Made by a program: the position numbers and the translations under genes | Assembly (NCBI RefSeq): GCF_900086985.1 | Contig: NZ_LT593974.1 | Coordinates: forward strand, 3,782,001 to 3,846,000 | Direction: 5' to 3' | DNA length: 64,000 nucleotides | Source of the DNA: Halomonas sp. HL-93 | Lineage (GTDB): Bacteria > Pseudomonadota > Gammaproteobacteria > Pseudomonadales > Halomonadaceae | Shown here: in pieces, positions 1 through 10,297 of the stretch | How positions within the stretch are numbered: position 1 is the first letter of the stretch | Layout of the letters: each line of letters starts with the position of its first letter | The notes under the pieces: model-generated | Database searches by the model: none | What the model was told of the DNA's origin: nothing | What the model saw: only the letters and a program-made list of their open reading frames with translations

Positions 1-840
1 GATAAGATCACCAATATAGTAAATATTCTCGGCTTTTAGGCAGTTCGCGCTGCGAACGGTCAACTCAAGATCGTCTACGGGGCGCAATAGGATAGGATCA
101 ACATGATCCTCTTCCTCTTCGACTACCTGCTCTTTATCTGCTTCCAGGTCGACGAAGGCGGCCAGCTGCTCTTGCAGGATGGTCGCACTGCGGCGGATAG
201 CCTCTTCCGGATCCAGGGTACCGTCGGTTTCCAAGTCGATAATCAGCTTATCGAGGTCGGTGCGCTGCTCAACACGAGCAGCCTCAACCGCATAGGAAAC
301 ACGGCGGACAGGGCTGAAGGTGGCATCCAGCTGCAAGCGACCAATAGCACGGGTCTCTTCATCAGAGCCACGGGCATCAGCCGGTTCGTAACCACGACCC
401 AGCGCTACCTTAAGCTGAATCTTCAGCTCGGCACCTTCATTGACGTGTGCAATGACGTGATCCGGGTTGACGATTTCGACGCTATGATCAAGCGCAATGT
501 CGCCAGCGGTGACGACGGCTGGGCCCTGCTTGTTCAGCGAGAGCACCGCCTCATCGCGGCTGTGCATCTTGATCGCAACATCTTTCAAGTTCAGGAGGAT
601 TTCAATGACATCTTCCTGCACCCCTTCGAGGGCACTATATTCGTGCTCGACACCCGCAATTTCGGCCTCTACCACGGCACAGCCGGGCATTGACGAAAGC
701 AGAATGCGGCGCAGTGCATTCCCCAGGGTGTGACCAAAACCACGCTCGAACGGTTCGAGGACGATTTTGGCGTGATGTGCGCTGATTTCTTCGACCTTGA
801 TGTCACGAGGACGGAGAAACTCTGTCACTGAACGCTGCAT
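1..840 (-). CDS. rpoA: DNA-directed RNA polymerase subunit alpha (3' part cut off by window edge)
   Basis: The frame opens at the ATG at 840 and stays open for 280 codons to the window edge, so the gene is partial at its 3' end. The N-terminus ([19 protein letters not shown]) is typical of gammaproteobacterial alpha subunits. The visible part covers the whole N-terminal dimerisation and beta/beta'-assembly domain, the linker, and the beginning of the C-terminal domain that contacts UP-elements and activators. It is the last gene visible in the alpha operon, 97 nt after rpsD; rplQ would be expected beyond the edge. Identification is certain from sequence and context. Confidence 0.97.
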   Translation of the reverse strand, partial: MQRSVTEFLRPRDIKVEEISAHHAKIVLEPFERGFGHTLGNALRRILLSSMPGCAVVEAEIAGVEHEYSALEGVQEDVIEILLNLKDVAIKMHSRDEAVLSLNKQGPAVVTAGDIALDHSVEIVNPDHVIAHVNEGAELKIQLKVALGRGYEPADARGSDEETRAIGRLQLDATFSPVRRVSYAVEAARVEQRTDLDKLIIDLETDGTLDPEEAIRRSATILQEQLAAFVDLEADKEQVVEEEEDHVDPILLRPVDDLELTVRSANCLKAENIYYIGDLI

Positions 841-937
841 ATGAACACCTTTCAGGCTGCCAAACGGATACTTGGTACTCGGGATAACCTGGTGCTGGCA
901 GTAGACCTGCACCAGATCAACAAGAAGCAGACTTTGC

Positions 938-1558
938 TTACTTGGAGTACAGCTCGACGATCAGGTTTTCGTTGATGTCGGCAGTCAGGTCACCGCGTTC
1001 AGGCAGAGCCTTGAAAGTGCCTTCCATCTTCTTGGCGTCGGTTTCGATCCACGCCACATCACCACGGTTGGCCGCAATGGACAACGCGTTTTGGATGCGA
1101 GCCTGGTTCTTCGCCTTTTCGCGAATGGAAACAACGTCACCCGGCTTCACTTGGTAGGAAGCCACGTTAACGGTGCGACCGTTCACGGCAATCGCCTTGT
1201 GGCTGACCAGCTGACGCGCTTCAGAGCGAGTCGAGCCGAAGCCGATGCGGTAGACGACATTATCCAGTCGGGATTCGAGCAACTGCAACAATACTTCACC
1301 GGTCGCGCCTTTCAGGCGAGCGGCTTCTTTGTAGTAGTTGCGGAACTGCTTTTCGAGTACGCCATACATACGACGTACTTTTTGCTTCTCGCGAAGCTGC
1401 AAGCCGTAGTCTGAAAGACGCTGACGGCGCTGGCCGTGTACACCCGGGATTTGCTCGGATTTACACTTTTTCTCGAAGGGAGTCACGCCACTCTTCAAAA
1501 AGAGATCGGTGCCTTCACGACGAGACAATTTGCACTTCGGTCCAATATAACGGGCCAT
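938..1558 (-). CDS. rpsD: 30S ribosomal protein S4
   Basis: This 206-residue protein has the usual S4 length. It begins [20 protein letters not shown] and carries the S4 RNA-binding domain in its second half (around [29 protein letters not shown]). S4 nucleates 30S assembly on 16S rRNA and in enterobacteria is the translational repressor of the alpha operon. An AAGGAG ribosome binding site sits 8 nt before the ATG. It lies between rpsK (12 nt upstream) and rpoA, as in E. coli. Confidence 0.99.
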   Translation of the reverse strand: MARYIGPKCKLSRREGTDLFLKSGVTPFEKKCKSEQIPGVHGQRRQRLSDYGLQLREKQKVRRMYGVLEKQFRNYYKEAARLKGATGEVLLQLLESRLDNVVYRIGFGSTRSEARQLVSHKAIAVNGRTVNVASYQVKPGDVVSIREKAKNQARIQNALSIAANRGDVAWIETDAKKMEGTFKALPERGDLTADINENLIVELYSK

Positions 1559-1570
1559 GAATCTGTCTCC

Positions 1571-1957
1571 TTAAACGCGGCGTTTCTTCGGCGGACGGCA
1601 GCCATTATGGGGGATGGGCGTCGCGTCGATAATGCTTTGCACGCGGAAGCCGGCGGCATTCAGTGCGCGCACGGCGGATTCACGACCGGGACCGGGGCCT
1701 TTGACCAGCACGTCGACGTTTTTCACACCATACTCGGCTGCAGCAGTTGCTGCACGTTCGCTTGCCACTTGAGCAGCGAACGGGGTGCTCTTGCGAGAAC
1801 CACGAAAACCCGAACCACCGGCAGTCGCCCATGACAGAGCGTTGCCCTGGCGGTCTGTGATCGTCACGATCGTGTTGTTAAAAGAGGCATGGATATGCGC
1901 AACCGCATCCACTACCTGCTTTTTAACCTTTTTACGGTTACTACGCGGGTTAGCCAT
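1571..1957 (-). CDS. rpsK: 30S ribosomal protein S11
   Basis: This is a 128-residue protein with the S11 signature of the platform protein ([19 protein letters not shown], then [14 protein letters not shown]) and the conserved C-terminal [14 protein letters not shown]11 sits on the 30S platform next to the mRNA exit region. It is the second gene of the alpha operon, 39 nt after rpsM and 12 nt before rpsD. Length and termini match the family, so the start is secure. Confidence 0.99.
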   Translation of the reverse strand: MANPRSNRKKVKKQVVDAVAHIHASFNNTIVTITDRQGNALSWATAGGSGFRGSRKSTPFAAQVASERAATAAAEYGVKNVDVLVKGPGPGRESAVRALNAAGFRVQSIIDATPIPHNGCRPPKKRRV

Positions 1958-1996
1958 GTTGATGTCTATTCCTGTCTTTACGCCAGAACGTGCGTG

Positions 1997-2353
1997 TTAT
2001 TTGCGGATCGGCTTACGCGGGCCCTTACGGGTACGCGCGTTAGTCTTAGTCCGCTGACCACGCAGCGGAAGACTACGACGATGACGCAGACCACGGTAGC
2101 AGCCTAAGTCCATGAGACGCTTAATGTTCAGCGTAACATCACGACGAAGGTCGCCTTCTACGGTGTACTTACCAACTTCAGAACGCAGGGTGTCTACTTC
2201 TTCAGAAGACAGGTCCTGGATCTTGGCAGTCAGCGCAATACCGGCAGCAGCACAGATGTGCTCTGCACGAGTACGGCCAATCCCGAAGATATAGGTCAGC
2301 GAGATCGCCGCATGCTTGTTGTCCGGGATATTGACGCCTGCAATACGGGCCAT
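1997..2353 (-). CDS. rpsM: 30S ribosomal protein S13
   Basis: This 118-residue protein starts [21 protein letters not shown] and has the helix-hairpin-helix region plus the basic C-terminal tail ([18 protein letters not shown]) that reaches the P-site tRNA. S13 is in the 30S head and forms intersubunit bridges. A GGAG ribosome binding site lies before the ATG. It opens the alpha operon. The 122-nt gap before it contains a long hairpin (2411-2447), in the position where S4 represses this operon in E. coli. Confidence 0.99.
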   Translation of the reverse strand: MARIAGVNIPDNKHAAISLTYIFGIGRTRAEHICAAAGIALTAKIQDLSSEEVDTLRSEVGKYTVEGDLRRDVTLNIKRLMDLGCYRGLRHRRSLPLRGQRTKTNARTRKGPRKPIRK

Positions 2354-2410
2354 CAGCTTACTCCGAAATTTGAGCGGCTTGCTCGTTAATCATCTTTAAA
2401 AGGCGCAACA

Positions 2411-2447
2411 GCATACCCCTTTAGCTGCCAAAAGGCAAGGGGTATGC
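2411..2447 (-). promoter_or_regulatory. Long hairpin in the rpmJ-rpsM gap (candidate S4 translational control or processing site)
   Basis: An 11-bp perfect inverted repeat (GCATACCCCTT at 2411-2421 and AAGGGGTATGC at 2437-2447) encloses a second small GCC/GGC stem with a TTTT loop. It lies in the leader of the alpha operon, 58 nt before the rpsM start. No uridine run follows on the minus strand, so it is not a plain terminator. In E. coli the S4 repressor recognises a structured leader here; whether this hairpin plays that role is inference. Confidence 0.55.
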
Positions 2448-2475
2448 CGGCACCCGCTTAATACAGTCCAGGAAA

Positions 2476-2589
2476 TTAACCCTGACGCTGCTTATGCCGT
2501 GGTTCGCTGCAAATGACGCGAACTGCGCCATTGCGACGAATGATCTTACAGTTACGGCACATTTTCTTTACGGAAGCTCGAACTTTCAT
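2476..2589 (-). CDS. rpmJ: 50S ribosomal protein L36 (zinc-binding form)
   Basis: This is a short gene of 37 codons plus stop, read directly from the sequence. The protein begins [20 protein letters not shown] and ends KQRQG. Cysteines at 11, 14 and 27 and histidine at 32 form the zinc ribbon, so this is the zinc-containing paralogue form of L36. It closes the spc operon, 29 nt after secY, exactly as in other gammaproteobacteria. Confidence 0.97.
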   Translation of the reverse strand: MKVRASVKKMCRNCKIIRRNGAVRVICSEPRHKQRQG

Positions 2590-2618
2590 CGTTCTCTCCA
2601 ATACGGACGGCACGCGCC

Positions 2619-3950
2619 TTAGCGCATAATGCCGCCACTACCGTAGCCTTTCAGGTTGGACTTCTTCATCACTGAGTCATATTGATGCGACATGAGGTGC
2701 GACTGCACCTGGGCCATGAAGTCCATGATGACCACAACCACAATCAGTAACGAGGTACCGCCAAAGAAGAACGGCACGTTCCACGCTACGATCAAAAACT
2801 GGGGCATCAGGGAAACCGCAGTGATGTACAAGGCACCAAACAACGTTAAACGCGTCATGACCTTGTCAATGTAGCGAGCGGTCTGCTCACCAGGACGAAT
2901 ACCCGGTAGAAACGCACCTGACTTTTTCAGATTGTCAGCTACATCCTTGGGGTTAAAGACCAGCGCTGTGTAAAAGAAGCAGAAGAATACCACTGCCGCC
3001 CCAAAAAGCAAGATGTAAAGCGGCTGGCCGGGGCCTAATGCTTGCGAGGCACGCTGCAACCACTCCATACCATCGCCTGCACCTACCCACTGGCCGATCG
3101 AGGCCGGGAAGAGCAGGATACTGGAAGCGAAGATGGCGGGAATAACGCCCGCCATATTCACTTTCAGCGGCAGGTAGCTGCTTTGCCCTGCATACATCTT
3201 GTTGCCGACTTGGCGTCGCGGATAATTCACTTTCAGGCGGCGTTGACCGCGCTCGATGAACACCACAAACGCTACAGTGGCAATACCCAGTGCCGCTAAC
3301 GCTAACAGAGGCAGTACGTTCCAGGCCCCTTCGTTGCGGGCCAATTCAAACGCCTGGCCCACGGCACTGGGAAGCCCAGCCACAATACCGGCAAAGATCA
3401 GCAACGAAATACCGTTGCCGATGCCTTTCTCGGTAATCTGCTCACCCAGCCACATCATGAATACCGCGCCTGATACGAACGTAATCACGGCGGTAAAATA
3501 GAAGCTGAAGTCAGCCGTGTACGCGATACCTTGGCTAGCCAAACCGACGGACATACCGACAGCCTGAACAAAGGCCAGTATCACCGTGCCGTAGCGGGTG
3601 TACTGACTAATCTTGCGGCGGCCGGCCTCACCCTCTTTCTTGAGCTGTTCAAGATGAGGAGAGACCGCAGTCATCAGCTGCATGATAATCGACGCCGAAA
3701 TATAGGGCATAATACCCAGGGCGAGGACACTCATGCGCTCCAGGGCGCCACCCGAGAACATGTTAAACATGCCCAGGATGGTGCCCTGTTGCTCCCTAAA
3801 CAAGGCAGCAAGCTGGTCAGGATTGATACCGGGAACGGGAATATGGGCACCGATACGGTACACCACGATGGCGAGGAGCACGAAGCGCAAACGCGCCCAC
3901 AGTTCACTCAGACCGCTGCCCATCGCCGGCATGTTTCCTGACTTGGCCAT
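2619..3950 (-). CDS. secY: Preprotein translocase subunit SecY
   Basis: SecY is the 10-helix channel subunit of the SecYEG translocon in the inner membrane. The 443-residue length equals the E. coli protein. Visible hallmarks are the N-terminal [17 protein letters not shown], the plug region ([23 protein letters not shown]), and the cytosolic loops with [14 protein letters not shown] that contact SecA and the ribosome. Its ATG directly abuts the rplO stop codon with no spacer, indicating translational coupling in the spc operon. Its partner secE is also in this window (29594-29977). Confidence 0.99.
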   Translation of the reverse strand: MAKSGNMPAMGSGLSELWARLRFVLLAIVVYRIGAHIPVPGINPDQLAALFREQQGTILGMFNMFSGGALERMSVLALGIMPYISASIIMQLMTAVSPHLEQLKKEGEAGRRKISQYTRYGTVILAFVQAVGMSVGLASQGIAYTADFSFYFTAVITFVSGAVFMMWLGEQITEKGIGNGISLLIFAGIVAGLPSAVGQAFELARNEGAWNVLPLLALAALGIATVAFVVFIERGQRRLKVNYPRRQVGNKMYAGQSSYLPLKVNMAGVIPAIFASSILLFPASIGQWVGAGDGMEWLQRASQALGPGQPLYILLFGAAVVFFCFFYTALVFNPKDVADNLKKSGAFLPGIRPGEQTARYIDKVMTRLTLFGALYITAVSLMPQFLIVAWNVPFFFGGTSLLIVVVVIMDFMAQVQSHLMSHQYDSVMKKSNLKGYGSGGIMR

Positions 3951-4385
3951 TTAGTCCTCTACCTTGCCGCCAGCGGCTTCGATCGCTTCACGGGCACCTT
4001 TGGTGACCTTGATTCCGCGAACGGTAACCGCTTTTTTCAGTTCGCCAGAAAGGATGATTTTCGCGTGTAGCGTCGCATCCTTCAGCACGTTAGCTTGCTT
4101 CAGCGTGTCGAGGGTTACCTCGTCACCAGCTACTTGAGCCAGCTCAGCTAAGCGCACTTCTTCTGACACCAGCGACTTGGCCGAGGTAAAACCAAATTTC
4201 GGCAGACGGCGCTGCAATGGCATCTGACCGCCTTCGAAACCTGGCTTAACGCTACCGCCGCTACGTGCTTTCTGGCCTTTGTGGCCACGGCCAGCGGTCT
4301 TACCCAGACCGGAACCGATACCACGACCAACGCGCTTTGCAGCGTGTTTAGAGCCCGGCGCCGGGCTCAAGGTATTGAGTTTCAT
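3951..4385 (-). CDS. rplO: 50S ribosomal protein L15
   Basis: This 144-residue protein begins [22 protein letters not shown] and has the glycine/basic-rich L15 N-terminal extension ([19 protein letters not shown]) followed by the globular domain. L15 is a late-assembling 50S protein that binds 23S rRNA. It lies 3 nt after rpmD and directly adjoins secY. Confidence 0.99.
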   Translation of the reverse strand: MKLNTLSPAPGSKHAAKRVGRGIGSGLGKTAGRGHKGQKARSGGSVKPGFEGGQMPLQRRLPKFGFTSAKSLVSEEVRLAELAQVAGDEVTLDTLKQANVLKDATLHAKIILSGELKKAVTVRGIKVTKGAREAIEAAGGKVED

Positions 4386-4388
4386 GGA

Positions 4389-4571
4389 TTACTCTCCCTC
4401 AACGCGCACAAGGTAGTTCACCTTGTGGATCATGCCGCGTACGGCAGGGGTGTCTTCCAGCTCAACCGAATGACCGATGCGACGCAGGCCCAAACCACTG
4501 ATAGTAGCCTTGTGCTTGGGCAGAACGCCGATGGTGCTGCGGATCTGGGTAACCTTGATCGTTGCTGCCAT
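4389..4571 (-). CDS. rpmD: 50S ribosomal protein L30
   Basis: The gene encodes a 60-residue protein ([20 protein letters not shown]...), the normal size for bacterial L30, with the conserved [22 protein letters not shown] core. It sits between rpsE and rplO with spacers of 6 and 3 nt, the standard spc operon order. Confidence 0.98.
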   Translation of the reverse strand: MAATIKVTQIRSTIGVLPKHKATISGLGLRRIGHSVELEDTPAVRGMIHKVNYLVRVEGE

Positions 4572-4577
4572 GGTGTC

Positions 4578-5078
4578 TTACCCCGTGATCGCTTCGACAG
4601 ACAGACCGCGCTTGGCGGCCACGTCTTCCGGTGCCTGCATGGAAGAGAGACCTTTAACAGTCGCCCGAACCACGTTAACCGGGTTGGTGGAACCGTAACA
4701 CTTGGCCAGTACGTCGTGGACGCCAGCGAGCTCTAGTACAGAGCGCATAGCACCACCGGCGATAATGCCGGTACCTTCAGACGCCGGCTGCATGTATACC
4801 TTGGAAGCACCGTGACGGGCTTTAACCGGGTATTGCAGCGTGTGGCCTGAAAGGTTGACCTTGACCATGTTGCGACGAGCTTGATCCATCGCTTTCTGAA
4901 TCGCGATCGGCACTTCACGCGCCTTACCACGACCGAAACCGACACGACCTTTACCATCACCAACGACGGTCAACGCGGTGAAGCCGAAAATACGACCACC
5001 TTTGACCACCTTGGCGACGCGATTGACCTGCACAAGCTTTTCCTGCAGATCACCGCTTTGCTGTTCGTTCTTCGCCAT
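4578..5078 (-). CDS. rpsE: 30S ribosomal protein S5
   Basis: This 166-residue protein has the S5 double-stranded RNA-binding-like domain ([24 protein letters not shown]) and the C-terminal ribosomal S5 fold ([22 protein letters not shown]). S5 takes part in decoding accuracy and mRNA helicase activity of the 30S subunit. The gene is 12 nt after rplR and 6 nt before rpmD. Confidence 0.99.
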   Translation of the reverse strand: MAKNEQQSGDLQEKLVQVNRVAKVVKGGRIFGFTALTVVGDGKGRVGFGRGKAREVPIAIQKAMDQARRNMVKVNLSGHTLQYPVKARHGASKVYMQPASEGTGIIAGGAMRSVLELAGVHDVLAKCYGSTNPVNVVRATVKGLSSMQAPEDVAAKRGLSVEAITG

Positions 5079-5090
5079 CGTAAAAACCCT

Positions 5091-5441
5091 TTAGAATTCC
5101 AGGCCGCCTTCACGTGCGGCGTCGGCTAAAGCCTTGACGCGACCGTGATACTTAAAGCCAGCACGGTCGAAGGCCACCTGGGTGATGCCTGCTTCTTTAG
5201 CGCGTTTGGCAATCAGCTCGCCGACTTTCGTGGCGGCTTCTGAGTTACCAGTCGCACCCTCGCGCAGTGCTTTGTCCAGCGTAGAAGCACTGGCTAACAC
5301 TTTGCCACCATCCGGCGAGATAATCTGCGCATAGATGTGACGCGGGGTACGGTTGACGCACAGGCGATACACGCCCAGCTCGCGGATCTTGGCGCGAGCG
5401 CGGCGGGCACGACGGAGACGAGATTCTTTCTTCGCGTTCAT
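5091..5441 (-). CDS. rplR: 50S ribosomal protein L18
   Basis: This is a 116-residue protein ([20 protein letters not shown]...) with the basic N-terminus and the 5S rRNA-binding core ending in [27 protein letters not shown]18 binds 5S rRNA together with L5 and L25. It is in the usual spc position between rplF and rpsE, 9 nt after rplF. Confidence 0.99.
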   Translation of the reverse strand: MNAKKESRLRRARRARAKIRELGVYRLCVNRTPRHIYAQIISPDGGKVLASASTLDKALREGATGNSEAATKVGELIAKRAKEAGITQVAFDRAGFKYHGRVKALADAAREGGLEF

Positions 5442-5450
5442 AACCCTGCC

Positions 5451-5981
5451 TTACTTCTTCTTGGCTTCTTTGCGACGCACCTGCTCGTCGGCGTACCGGA
5501 CACCCTTGCCTTTATACGGCTCGGGAGGACGGAAGGCGCGGATTTCCGCGGCGCACTGGCCGAGCTGCTGTTTGTCCGCGCTTTTCAGCACGATCACGGT
5601 GTTTTTCGGCGTTTCCGCTGAGACACCTTTCGGCAGTTCGTAGTCGACCGGGTGCGAGAAGCCCAGTGAAAGATTGAGCGTCTGGCCCTTTGCTTGGGCA
5701 CGATAACCGACGCCAACAATTTCGAGAGTCTTTGTGAAACCCTCGGATACGCCCGTCACCAGGTTCTGAACCAAGGCGCGGGTTGTACCGGCCATTGCCC
5801 AGCTCTTGGCAGATTCACTCGGGGCGAAGGTCAGCTGGCCATCTTCTTGAGCCACTACCACATCGTGGTGAATGGTCATTGATAGCGTGCCCTGGCCGCC
5901 TTTGGCGGTCAGCTGGTCAGCGTCAATTTTGATCTCAACGCCGGCAGGCACTTTAACCGGATATTTCGCTATGCGGGACAT
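5451..5981 (-). CDS. rplF: 50S ribosomal protein L6
   Basis: This 176-residue protein has two tandem L6 folds: an N-terminal repeat starting [17 protein letters not shown] and a C-terminal repeat with [24 protein letters not shown]. The C-terminal signature ([25 protein letters not shown]) contacts the sarcin-ricin loop region. It is 9 nt after rpsH and 9 nt before rplR. Confidence 0.99.
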   Translation of the reverse strand: MSRIAKYPVKVPAGVEIKIDADQLTAKGGQGTLSMTIHHDVVVAQEDGQLTFAPSESAKSWAMAGTTRALVQNLVTGVSEGFTKTLEIVGVGYRAQAKGQTLNLSLGFSHPVDYELPKGVSAETPKNTVIVLKSADKQQLGQCAAEIRAFRPPEPYKGKGVRYADEQVRRKEAKKK

Positions 5982-5990
5982 TCCAGCCTC

Positions 5991-6383
5991 CTAGAATACG
6001 GTGCAGATGACTTCGCCACCAACACCCGCCTGGCGAGCGGCACGATCGGTCATCACCCCATTAGAGGTGGTAACGATCGCGATACCCATGCCATCGGCGA
6101 CCTTAGGCAGGTTGTCCTTGCCCATGTAACGGCGCAGAGACGGCTTGGAAACCCGCTGGATATGGTCGATAACCGGCTTACCCTCAAAGTACTTGAGCGT
6201 TACGGTTAGTTCGGGCTTGGTGCTTTCAGCCACCGCGAAATCGGTGATGTAGCCCTCTTCTTTCAGCACGCGGGCCACTTCCACTTTCAACTTGGAAGAC
6301 GGCATGGTAACCGTCTCCTTGGTGGCCATCTGCGCATTGCGGATACGGGTAAACATATCCGCCAGAGTGTCTTGCATGCTCAT
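5991..6383 (-). CDS. rpsH: 30S ribosomal protein S8
   Basis: The gene encodes a 130-residue protein beginning [20 protein letters not shown], with the C-terminal S8 motif [28 protein letters not shown] that binds helix 21 of 16S rRNA. In E. coli S8 also represses the spc operon by binding near rplE. It is 32 nt after rpsN and 9 nt before rplF. Confidence 0.99.
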   Translation of the reverse strand: MSMQDTLADMFTRIRNAQMATKETVTMPSSKLKVEVARVLKEEGYITDFAVAESTKPELTVTLKYFEGKPVIDHIQRVSKPSLRRYMGKDNLPKVADGMGIAIVTTSNGVMTDRAARQAGVGGEVICTVF

Positions 6384-6415
6384 TTAATGTGCGCTCCTGA
6401 TGATTCTACGTGGCG

Positions 6416-6721
6416 TTACCAGCTGGACTTTTTGAGACCAGGAACGTCGCCACGCATGGCGGCTTCACGCAGCTTGTTACGGCCGAGGCCGAACTTGTTG
6501 TAAAAACCGTGCGGACGTCCGGTAATGCGGCAGCGGTTACGCTGACGTACCGGGCTTGAGTCACGCGGCAGTTGCTGCAGCTTCAGCGTCGCCTCGAAGC
6601 GATCTTCCTCAGAAGCGTTCACATCGATGATAATTGCCTTGAGTTCAGCGCGCTTGGCCGCGTATTTCTCGACCAGCTTGGTACGCTTAAGCTCACGCTC
6701 TACCATGCTCTTCTTTGCCAT
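6416..6721 (-). CDS. rpsN: 30S ribosomal protein S14 (long, zinc-free form)
   Basis: This is a 101-residue S14. It has the full-length form without the CxxC pairs of the short zinc-binding type; only one cysteine is visible ([20 protein letters not shown]). The C-terminus GLKKSSW is canonical. S14 is located in the 30S head. It lies 10 nt after rplE and before rpsH in the spc operon. Confidence 0.99.
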   Translation of the reverse strand: MAKKSMVERELKRTKLVEKYAAKRAELKAIIIDVNASEEDRFEATLKLQQLPRDSSPVRQRNRCRITGRPHGFYNKFGLGRNKLREAAMRGDVPGLKKSSW

Positions 6722-6731
6722 GATCCAACCC

Positions 6732-7271
6732 TTATTTCTTAAACGGGAAGTTCAGCGCGGTTAGAAGCGCGCGACCTTCCTCGTCGGTGTTGGCGGTAGT
6801 AGTGATGGTGACATCCAACCCCCGGATACGATCGATTTTATCATACTCGATCTCCGGGAAGATGATTTGCTCACGCACACCCATGGAGTAGTTGCCACGA
6901 CCGTCGAAGGACTTCGGGTTAAGACCACGGAAGTCACGCACGCGAGGAATCGCGATGTAAACCAAACGGTCCAAGAAGTCCCACATACGCTCAGCGCGCA
7001 GGGTCACCTTGATACCAATTGGCCAACCTTCACGTACCTTAAAGCCCGCGATGGACTTACGTGCCTTGGTCACCAACGGCTTTTGTCCGGACAACATCTC
7101 CAGATCACCGATGGCATTATCGATCAGCTTTTTATCGCTGACCGCGTCGCCGATGCCCATATTAAGCGTCACTTTCGTGATGCGCGGCACCTGCATTACG
7201 TTGGCATAGCTAAACTGCTCTTTGAGCTGAGCTACTACCTCGTTTTGATAACGTTCTTTCAAGTTCGCCAT
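6732..7271 (-). CDS. rplE: 50S ribosomal protein L5
   Basis: This is a 179-residue protein, the same length as in E. coli. Conserved stretches include [11 protein letters not shown] near the N-terminus, [19 protein letters not shown] in the middle, and [22 protein letters not shown] at the end. L5 binds 5S rRNA and contacts the P-site tRNA. The 18-nt gap to rplX upstream is where S8 binds to repress the operon in E. coli. Confidence 0.99.
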   Translation of the reverse strand: MANLKERYQNEVVAQLKEQFSYANVMQVPRITKVTLNMGIGDAVSDKKLIDNAIGDLEMLSGQKPLVTKARKSIAGFKVREGWPIGIKVTLRAERMWDFLDRLVYIAIPRVRDFRGLNPKSFDGRGNYSMGVREQIIFPEIEYDKIDRIRGLDVTITTTANTDEEGRALLTALNFPFKK

Positions 7272-7289
7272 TTTGCTACCCGACTCGCG

Positions 7290-7604
7290 TTAGGCGTCGA
7301 TCTGCGTCTGCGTCGACTTGTAGATACGTACCTTGGTACCGTCTTCCTTCACTTGGAAGCCGACGCGATCCGCCTTACCGGTCTCCGAATTGAAGATGGC
7401 TACGTTGGACGCGTGAATCGGAGCCTCACGCTCGACGATACCGCCCTGATTTCCCGCCATGGGATTCGGCTTGGTGTGACGTTTAATCATGTTCACACCG
7501 GACACCAAGAAACGGTTTTCAAGTACCCGCTTAACAGTGCCACGCTTGCCTTTATCCTTTCCGGCGATGACGATGACTTCATCGTCACGTTTGATTTTTT
7601 GCAT
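7290..7604 (-). CDS. rplX: 50S ribosomal protein L24
   Basis: This 104-residue protein starts [20 protein letters not shown] and so contains the KOW motif at its N-terminus. L24 is an assembly-initiator protein of the 50S subunit near the exit tunnel. It is 14 nt after rplN and 18 nt before rplE. Confidence 0.99.
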   Translation of the reverse strand: MQKIKRDDEVIVIAGKDKGKRGTVKRVLENRFLVSGVNMIKRHTKPNPMAGNQGGIVEREAPIHASNVAIFNSETGKADRVGFQVKEDGTKVRIYKSTQTQIDA

Positions 7605-7618
7605 ATCCGCCTCGCTCC

Positions 7619-7990
7619 TTACAGCACTTCAGGCGCTAAGGAAATGATCTTCATGAACTTTTCGTTACGAAGCTCACGAGTAACCGGCCCGAAAATACGC
7701 GTACCGATTGGCTGTTCGTTGGTGTTGTTCAACAAAACCGCCGCATTTCCATCGAAACGGATCAGCGAACCGTCGCTACGACGGACGCCACTACGGGTGC
7801 GAACCACCACCGCTTTTAGTACCTGGCCTTTTTTGACCTTGCCACGCGGAATGGCTTCTTTCACCGTAACCTTGATGACGTCACCAACGCGAGCGTAGCG
7901 ACGGTGTGAACCGCCTAACACCTTGATGCATTGCACCCGGCGCGCTCCGCTGTTGTCGGCGACATCCAGCATTGTCTGAGTCTGAATCAT
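7619..7990 (-). CDS. rplN: 50S ribosomal protein L14
   Basis: This is a 123-residue protein ([20 protein letters not shown]...), identical in length to E. coli L14, with the conserved core [22 protein letters not shown]14 forms an intersubunit bridge and is a docking site of the silencing factor RsfS. It begins the spc operon; the 50-nt gap from rpsQ is the place of the internal spc promoter in E. coli, but I see no convincing promoter there. Confidence 0.99.
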   Translation of the reverse strand: MIQTQTMLDVADNSGARRVQCIKVLGGSHRRYARVGDVIKVTVKEAIPRGKVKKGQVLKAVVVRTRSGVRRSDGSLIRFDGNAAVLLNNTNEQPIGTRIFGPVTRELRNEKFMKIISLAPEVL

Positions 7991-8040
7991 CGGTTTTCTC
8001 CAAACCTAATCTGACTGCACTGGTTAAACAGGCACATGGA

Positions 8041-8301
8041 TTAACCCTTGGCCTGCTCGACCACCTCGACCAGCGTCCAGGCTTTCTTTTTGGAAAGCGG
8101 ACGGCACTCCTGAATGGAAACCGTATCGCCTGCCTTAGCCTGGTTCGCCTCATCATGGGCGTGCAGCTTGGTGGAGCGCTTAACGTATTTTCCGTAGATC
8201 GGGTGACGCTCACGACGCTCGATCATTACGACGATGGATTTTTCCATCTTGTCGCTCACCACCTTGCCGGTGAGCGTACGTGCTTTTTTCTCTTCGGCCA
8301 T
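8041..8301 (-). CDS. rpsQ: 30S ribosomal protein S17
   Basis: The protein is 86 residues when started at the ATG at 8301 ([20 protein letters not shown]). A GTG three codons upstream would overlap rpmC by 8 nt; the ATG is preferred because a GGTGA ribosome binding site sits 5 nt before it and the length then matches the family. The S17 OB-fold motif [20 protein letters not shown] is present. S17 is a primary 16S rRNA-binding protein and the last gene of the S10 operon. Confidence 0.97.
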   Translation of the reverse strand: MAEEKKARTLTGKVVSDKMEKSIVVMIERRERHPIYGKYVKRSTKLHAHDEANQAKAGDTVSIQECRPLSKKKAWTLVEVVEQAKG

Positions 8302-8302
8302 C

Positions 8303-8494
8303 TCAATCACCTGCCTTCTCGTTGAGCACAGTCTTCACACGGGCAATATCCCGACGGACCTGCTTGAGCAGATGAGTCTGGCTCAGTTGGCCAGTGGCCT
8401 TCTGCATGCGCAGGTTGAACTGCTCTCGGAGTAGCTCGAGGAGCTGCTCATGGAGCTCTCCTGCGGACTTTTCACGAATTTCCTGGGCTTTCAT
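8303..8494 (-). CDS. rpmC: 50S ribosomal protein L29
   Basis: This is a 63-residue two-helix protein ([20 protein letters not shown]...), ending [22 protein letters not shown], nearly identical in pattern to E. coli L29. The ATG at 8494 is chosen over the GTG one codon upstream. It shares one base with the rplP stop codon (TGATG), so translation is likely coupled. L29 sits at the polypeptide exit site and contacts trigger factor and SRP. Confidence 0.97.
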   Translation of the reverse strand: MKAQEIREKSAGELHEQLLELLREQFNLRMQKATGQLSQTHLLKQVRRDIARVKTVLNEKAGD

Positions 8495-8907
8495 CACATC
8501 ACCGTCCGTTTCGCAAAGGTGGTGGATATGGGCATTTTCTGTGCCGCGAGCTCAAACGCTTCACGTGCAAGCTCTTCAGGCACACCCTCGATCTCGTACA
8601 GGACCCGACCCGGCTGGATCTGGGCTACCCAGTATTCGACGGAGCCTTTACCTTTACCCATACGAACTTCGAGCGGCTTCTTGGAGATCGGCTTGTCAGG
8701 GAAGACGCGGATCCAAATCTTACCGCCACGTTTAACGTGACGTGTGATCGCACGACGGCCGGCTTCGATCTGGCGCGCAGTAATGCGGCCGCGACCGGTA
8801 GCTTTCAGACCGTATTCCCCGAAGCTGATCTTGCTTCCGCGATGCGCCAAGCCACGGTTGCGGCCTTTCTGCATCTTGCGGAATTTCATACGCTTGGGCT
8901 GTAACAT
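8494..8907 (-). CDS. rplP: 50S ribosomal protein L16
   Basis: This 137-residue protein begins [20 protein letters not shown], the typical L16 start, and contains [21 protein letters not shown] and the [13 protein letters not shown] segment. L16 lies near the A-site tRNA elbow in the 50S subunit. It overlaps rpmC by one base and follows rpsC by 15 nt. Confidence 0.99.
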   Translation of the reverse strand: MLQPKRMKFRKMQKGRNRGLAHRGSKISFGEYGLKATGRGRITARQIEAGRRAITRHVKRGGKIWIRVFPDKPISKKPLEVRMGKGKGSVEYWVAQIQPGRVLYEIEGVPEELAREAFELAAQKMPISTTFAKRTVM

Positions 8908-8922
8908 CGACTCGCTCTCCCC

Positions 8923-9627
8923 TTACCTGGAACCTTTTTTCTTGGGCGCGTTGCCGGCAGGCTGCTGTTGCTTAGCCTTGGCACGTACTTCCTCGATACC
9001 GCCGAGGATTTCACCCTTGAAGATCCACACTTTGACGCCGATAACGCCGTAGGTGGTGTGAGCTTCGTAAGTGGCGTAGTCGATGTCCGCACGCAACGTG
9101 TGCAGCGGAACGCGACCTTCGCGGTACCATTCGGTACGTGCGATTTCAGCACCACCCAGACGACCTGACAGCTGAATCTTGATGCCGCCAGCGCCAAGAC
9201 GCATTGCGTTTTGTACCGCACGCTTCATGGCGCGACGGAACATCACGCGACGCTCAAGTTGGCCCGCTACGTTAGCAGCGACGAGCTTGGCGTCTAGTTC
9301 CGGCTTGCGAACTTCTTCAATGTTCACGTGAACAGGAACACCCATCATTTCAGTGAGATCACGACGCAGACGGTCGACATCTTCACCTTTTTTGCCAATC
9401 ACGATACCCGGACGGGCAGTGTGAATGGTGATGCGGGCGTTGTTCGCCGGACGCTCGATGTGAATACGGCTAACGGAGGCGTTTTTAAGACGCTGTTCCA
9501 GGAAGCTACGCACTTCGAGATCGTTATTGAGCTTATCGGCATAGGCGCCGCGCTCGGCATACCAGACAGAAGCATGGTCTTTGACGATGCCCAGTCGAAT
9601 GCCTGTTGGATTGACTTTCTGACCCAT
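8923..9627 (-). CDS. rpsC: 30S ribosomal protein S3
   Basis: This is a 234-residue protein with an N-terminal KH domain ([21 protein letters not shown]) and the S3 C-terminal domain ([34 protein letters not shown]). S3 lines the mRNA entry channel. The tail [15 protein letters not shown] is a normal species-variable end. It is 10 nt after rplV. Confidence 0.99.
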   Translation of the reverse strand: MGQKVNPTGIRLGIVKDHASVWYAERGAYADKLNNDLEVRSFLEQRLKNASVSRIHIERPANNARITIHTARPGIVIGKKGEDVDRLRRDLTEMMGVPVHVNIEEVRKPELDAKLVAANVAGQLERRVMFRRAMKRAVQNAMRLGAGGIKIQLSGRLGGAEIARTEWYREGRVPLHTLRADIDYATYEAHTTYGVIGVKVWIFKGEILGGIEEVRAKAKQQQPAGNAPKKKGSR

Positions 9628-9637
9628 CGGTCGACTC

Positions 9638-9970
9638 CTACTTCTCGGCTACCTTGACGGTGATGTGGCAGGTGCGCTTCAAGATACGATCCGCCCGCCC
9701 CTTGGCGCGCGGCTTGATACGCTTGAGCGTCATGCCCTCATCGACGCAGATGGTCGAGACACGCAGCTCGTCAATATCCATGCCGTTATTTTCTTCCGCG
9801 TTTGCAATAGCGGACTGAAGCACTTTTTTGACCAATTGGGCAGCCTTCTTCGGTGAGAAGGTCAGCAGGTCGAGTGCTTCGGCGACAGGTTTACCGCGCA
9901 CCTGGTCAGCCACCAAACGGGCCTTCTGGGCGGATAAACGAGCGCCACGCAGCTTAGCTGTGACTTCCAT
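9638..9970 (-). CDS. rplV: 50S ribosomal protein L22
   Basis: This is a 110-residue protein, the same length as in E. coli. It starts [20 protein letters not shown] and has the extended hairpin loop ([20 protein letters not shown]) that reaches into the exit tunnel, where macrolide-resistance mutations occur. No deletion is visible in the loop. It is 18 nt after rpsS. Confidence 0.99.
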   Translation of the reverse strand: MEVTAKLRGARLSAQKARLVADQVRGKPVAEALDLLTFSPKKAAQLVKKVLQSAIANAEENNGMDIDELRVSTICVDEGMTLKRIKPRAKGRADRILKRTCHITVKVAEK

Positions 9971-9988
9971 CTCTCAATCCTCTTTGGC

Positions 9989-10264
9989 TTACCGTTTGGC
10001 TTTCTTGTCCGCTACGTGCCCGCGATAAGTGCGAGTGGCAGCGAATTCGCCTAGCTTGTGACCAACCATTTCCTCGGAGACGTGCACCGGGACGTGTTGG
10101 CGACCGTTGTGGACTGCGATGGTCAAACCCACCATGTTTGGCAGGATCATTGAACGACGCGACCAAGTCTTGATCGGTTTGCGATCGTTCTTTTCCACTG
10201 CAGCCTCTACCTTCTTCAAAAGATGAAGGTCAATAAACGGACCTTTCTTTAGTGAACGTGGCAC
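9989..10264 (-). CDS. rpsS: 30S ribosomal protein S19
   Basis: This is a 91-residue protein ([20 protein letters not shown]...) with the S19 signature [19 protein letters not shown]19 forms a complex with S13 in the 30S head and contacts A-site tRNA. It is 33 nt after rplB and 18 nt before rplV in the S10 operon. Confidence 0.99.
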   Translation of the reverse strand: MPRSLKKGPFIDLHLLKKVEAAVEKNDRKPIKTWSRRSMILPNMVGLTIAVHNGRQHVPVHVSEEMVGHKLGEFAATRTYRGHVADKKAKR

Positions 10265-10297
10265 AGCCGTTACCCCTTAATGTCTTGGCAATTTCAA

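Noticed and set aside
1436..1441. TGTACA motifs inside coding regions (for example in rpsD, rplB, rpoC, rpoB)
   Set aside because: A 6-mer is expected by chance many times in 64 kb; only the clustered intergenic copies near the MerR gene were kept.
6867..7898. 343-codon plus-strand ORF
   Set aside because: It runs antisense across rplE, rplX and rplN, which are unambiguous; the translation has no recognisable family pattern.
7991..8040. Internal spc operon promoter between rpsQ and rplN
   Set aside because: No -35/-10 pair of acceptable quality is visible in the 50-nt gap.
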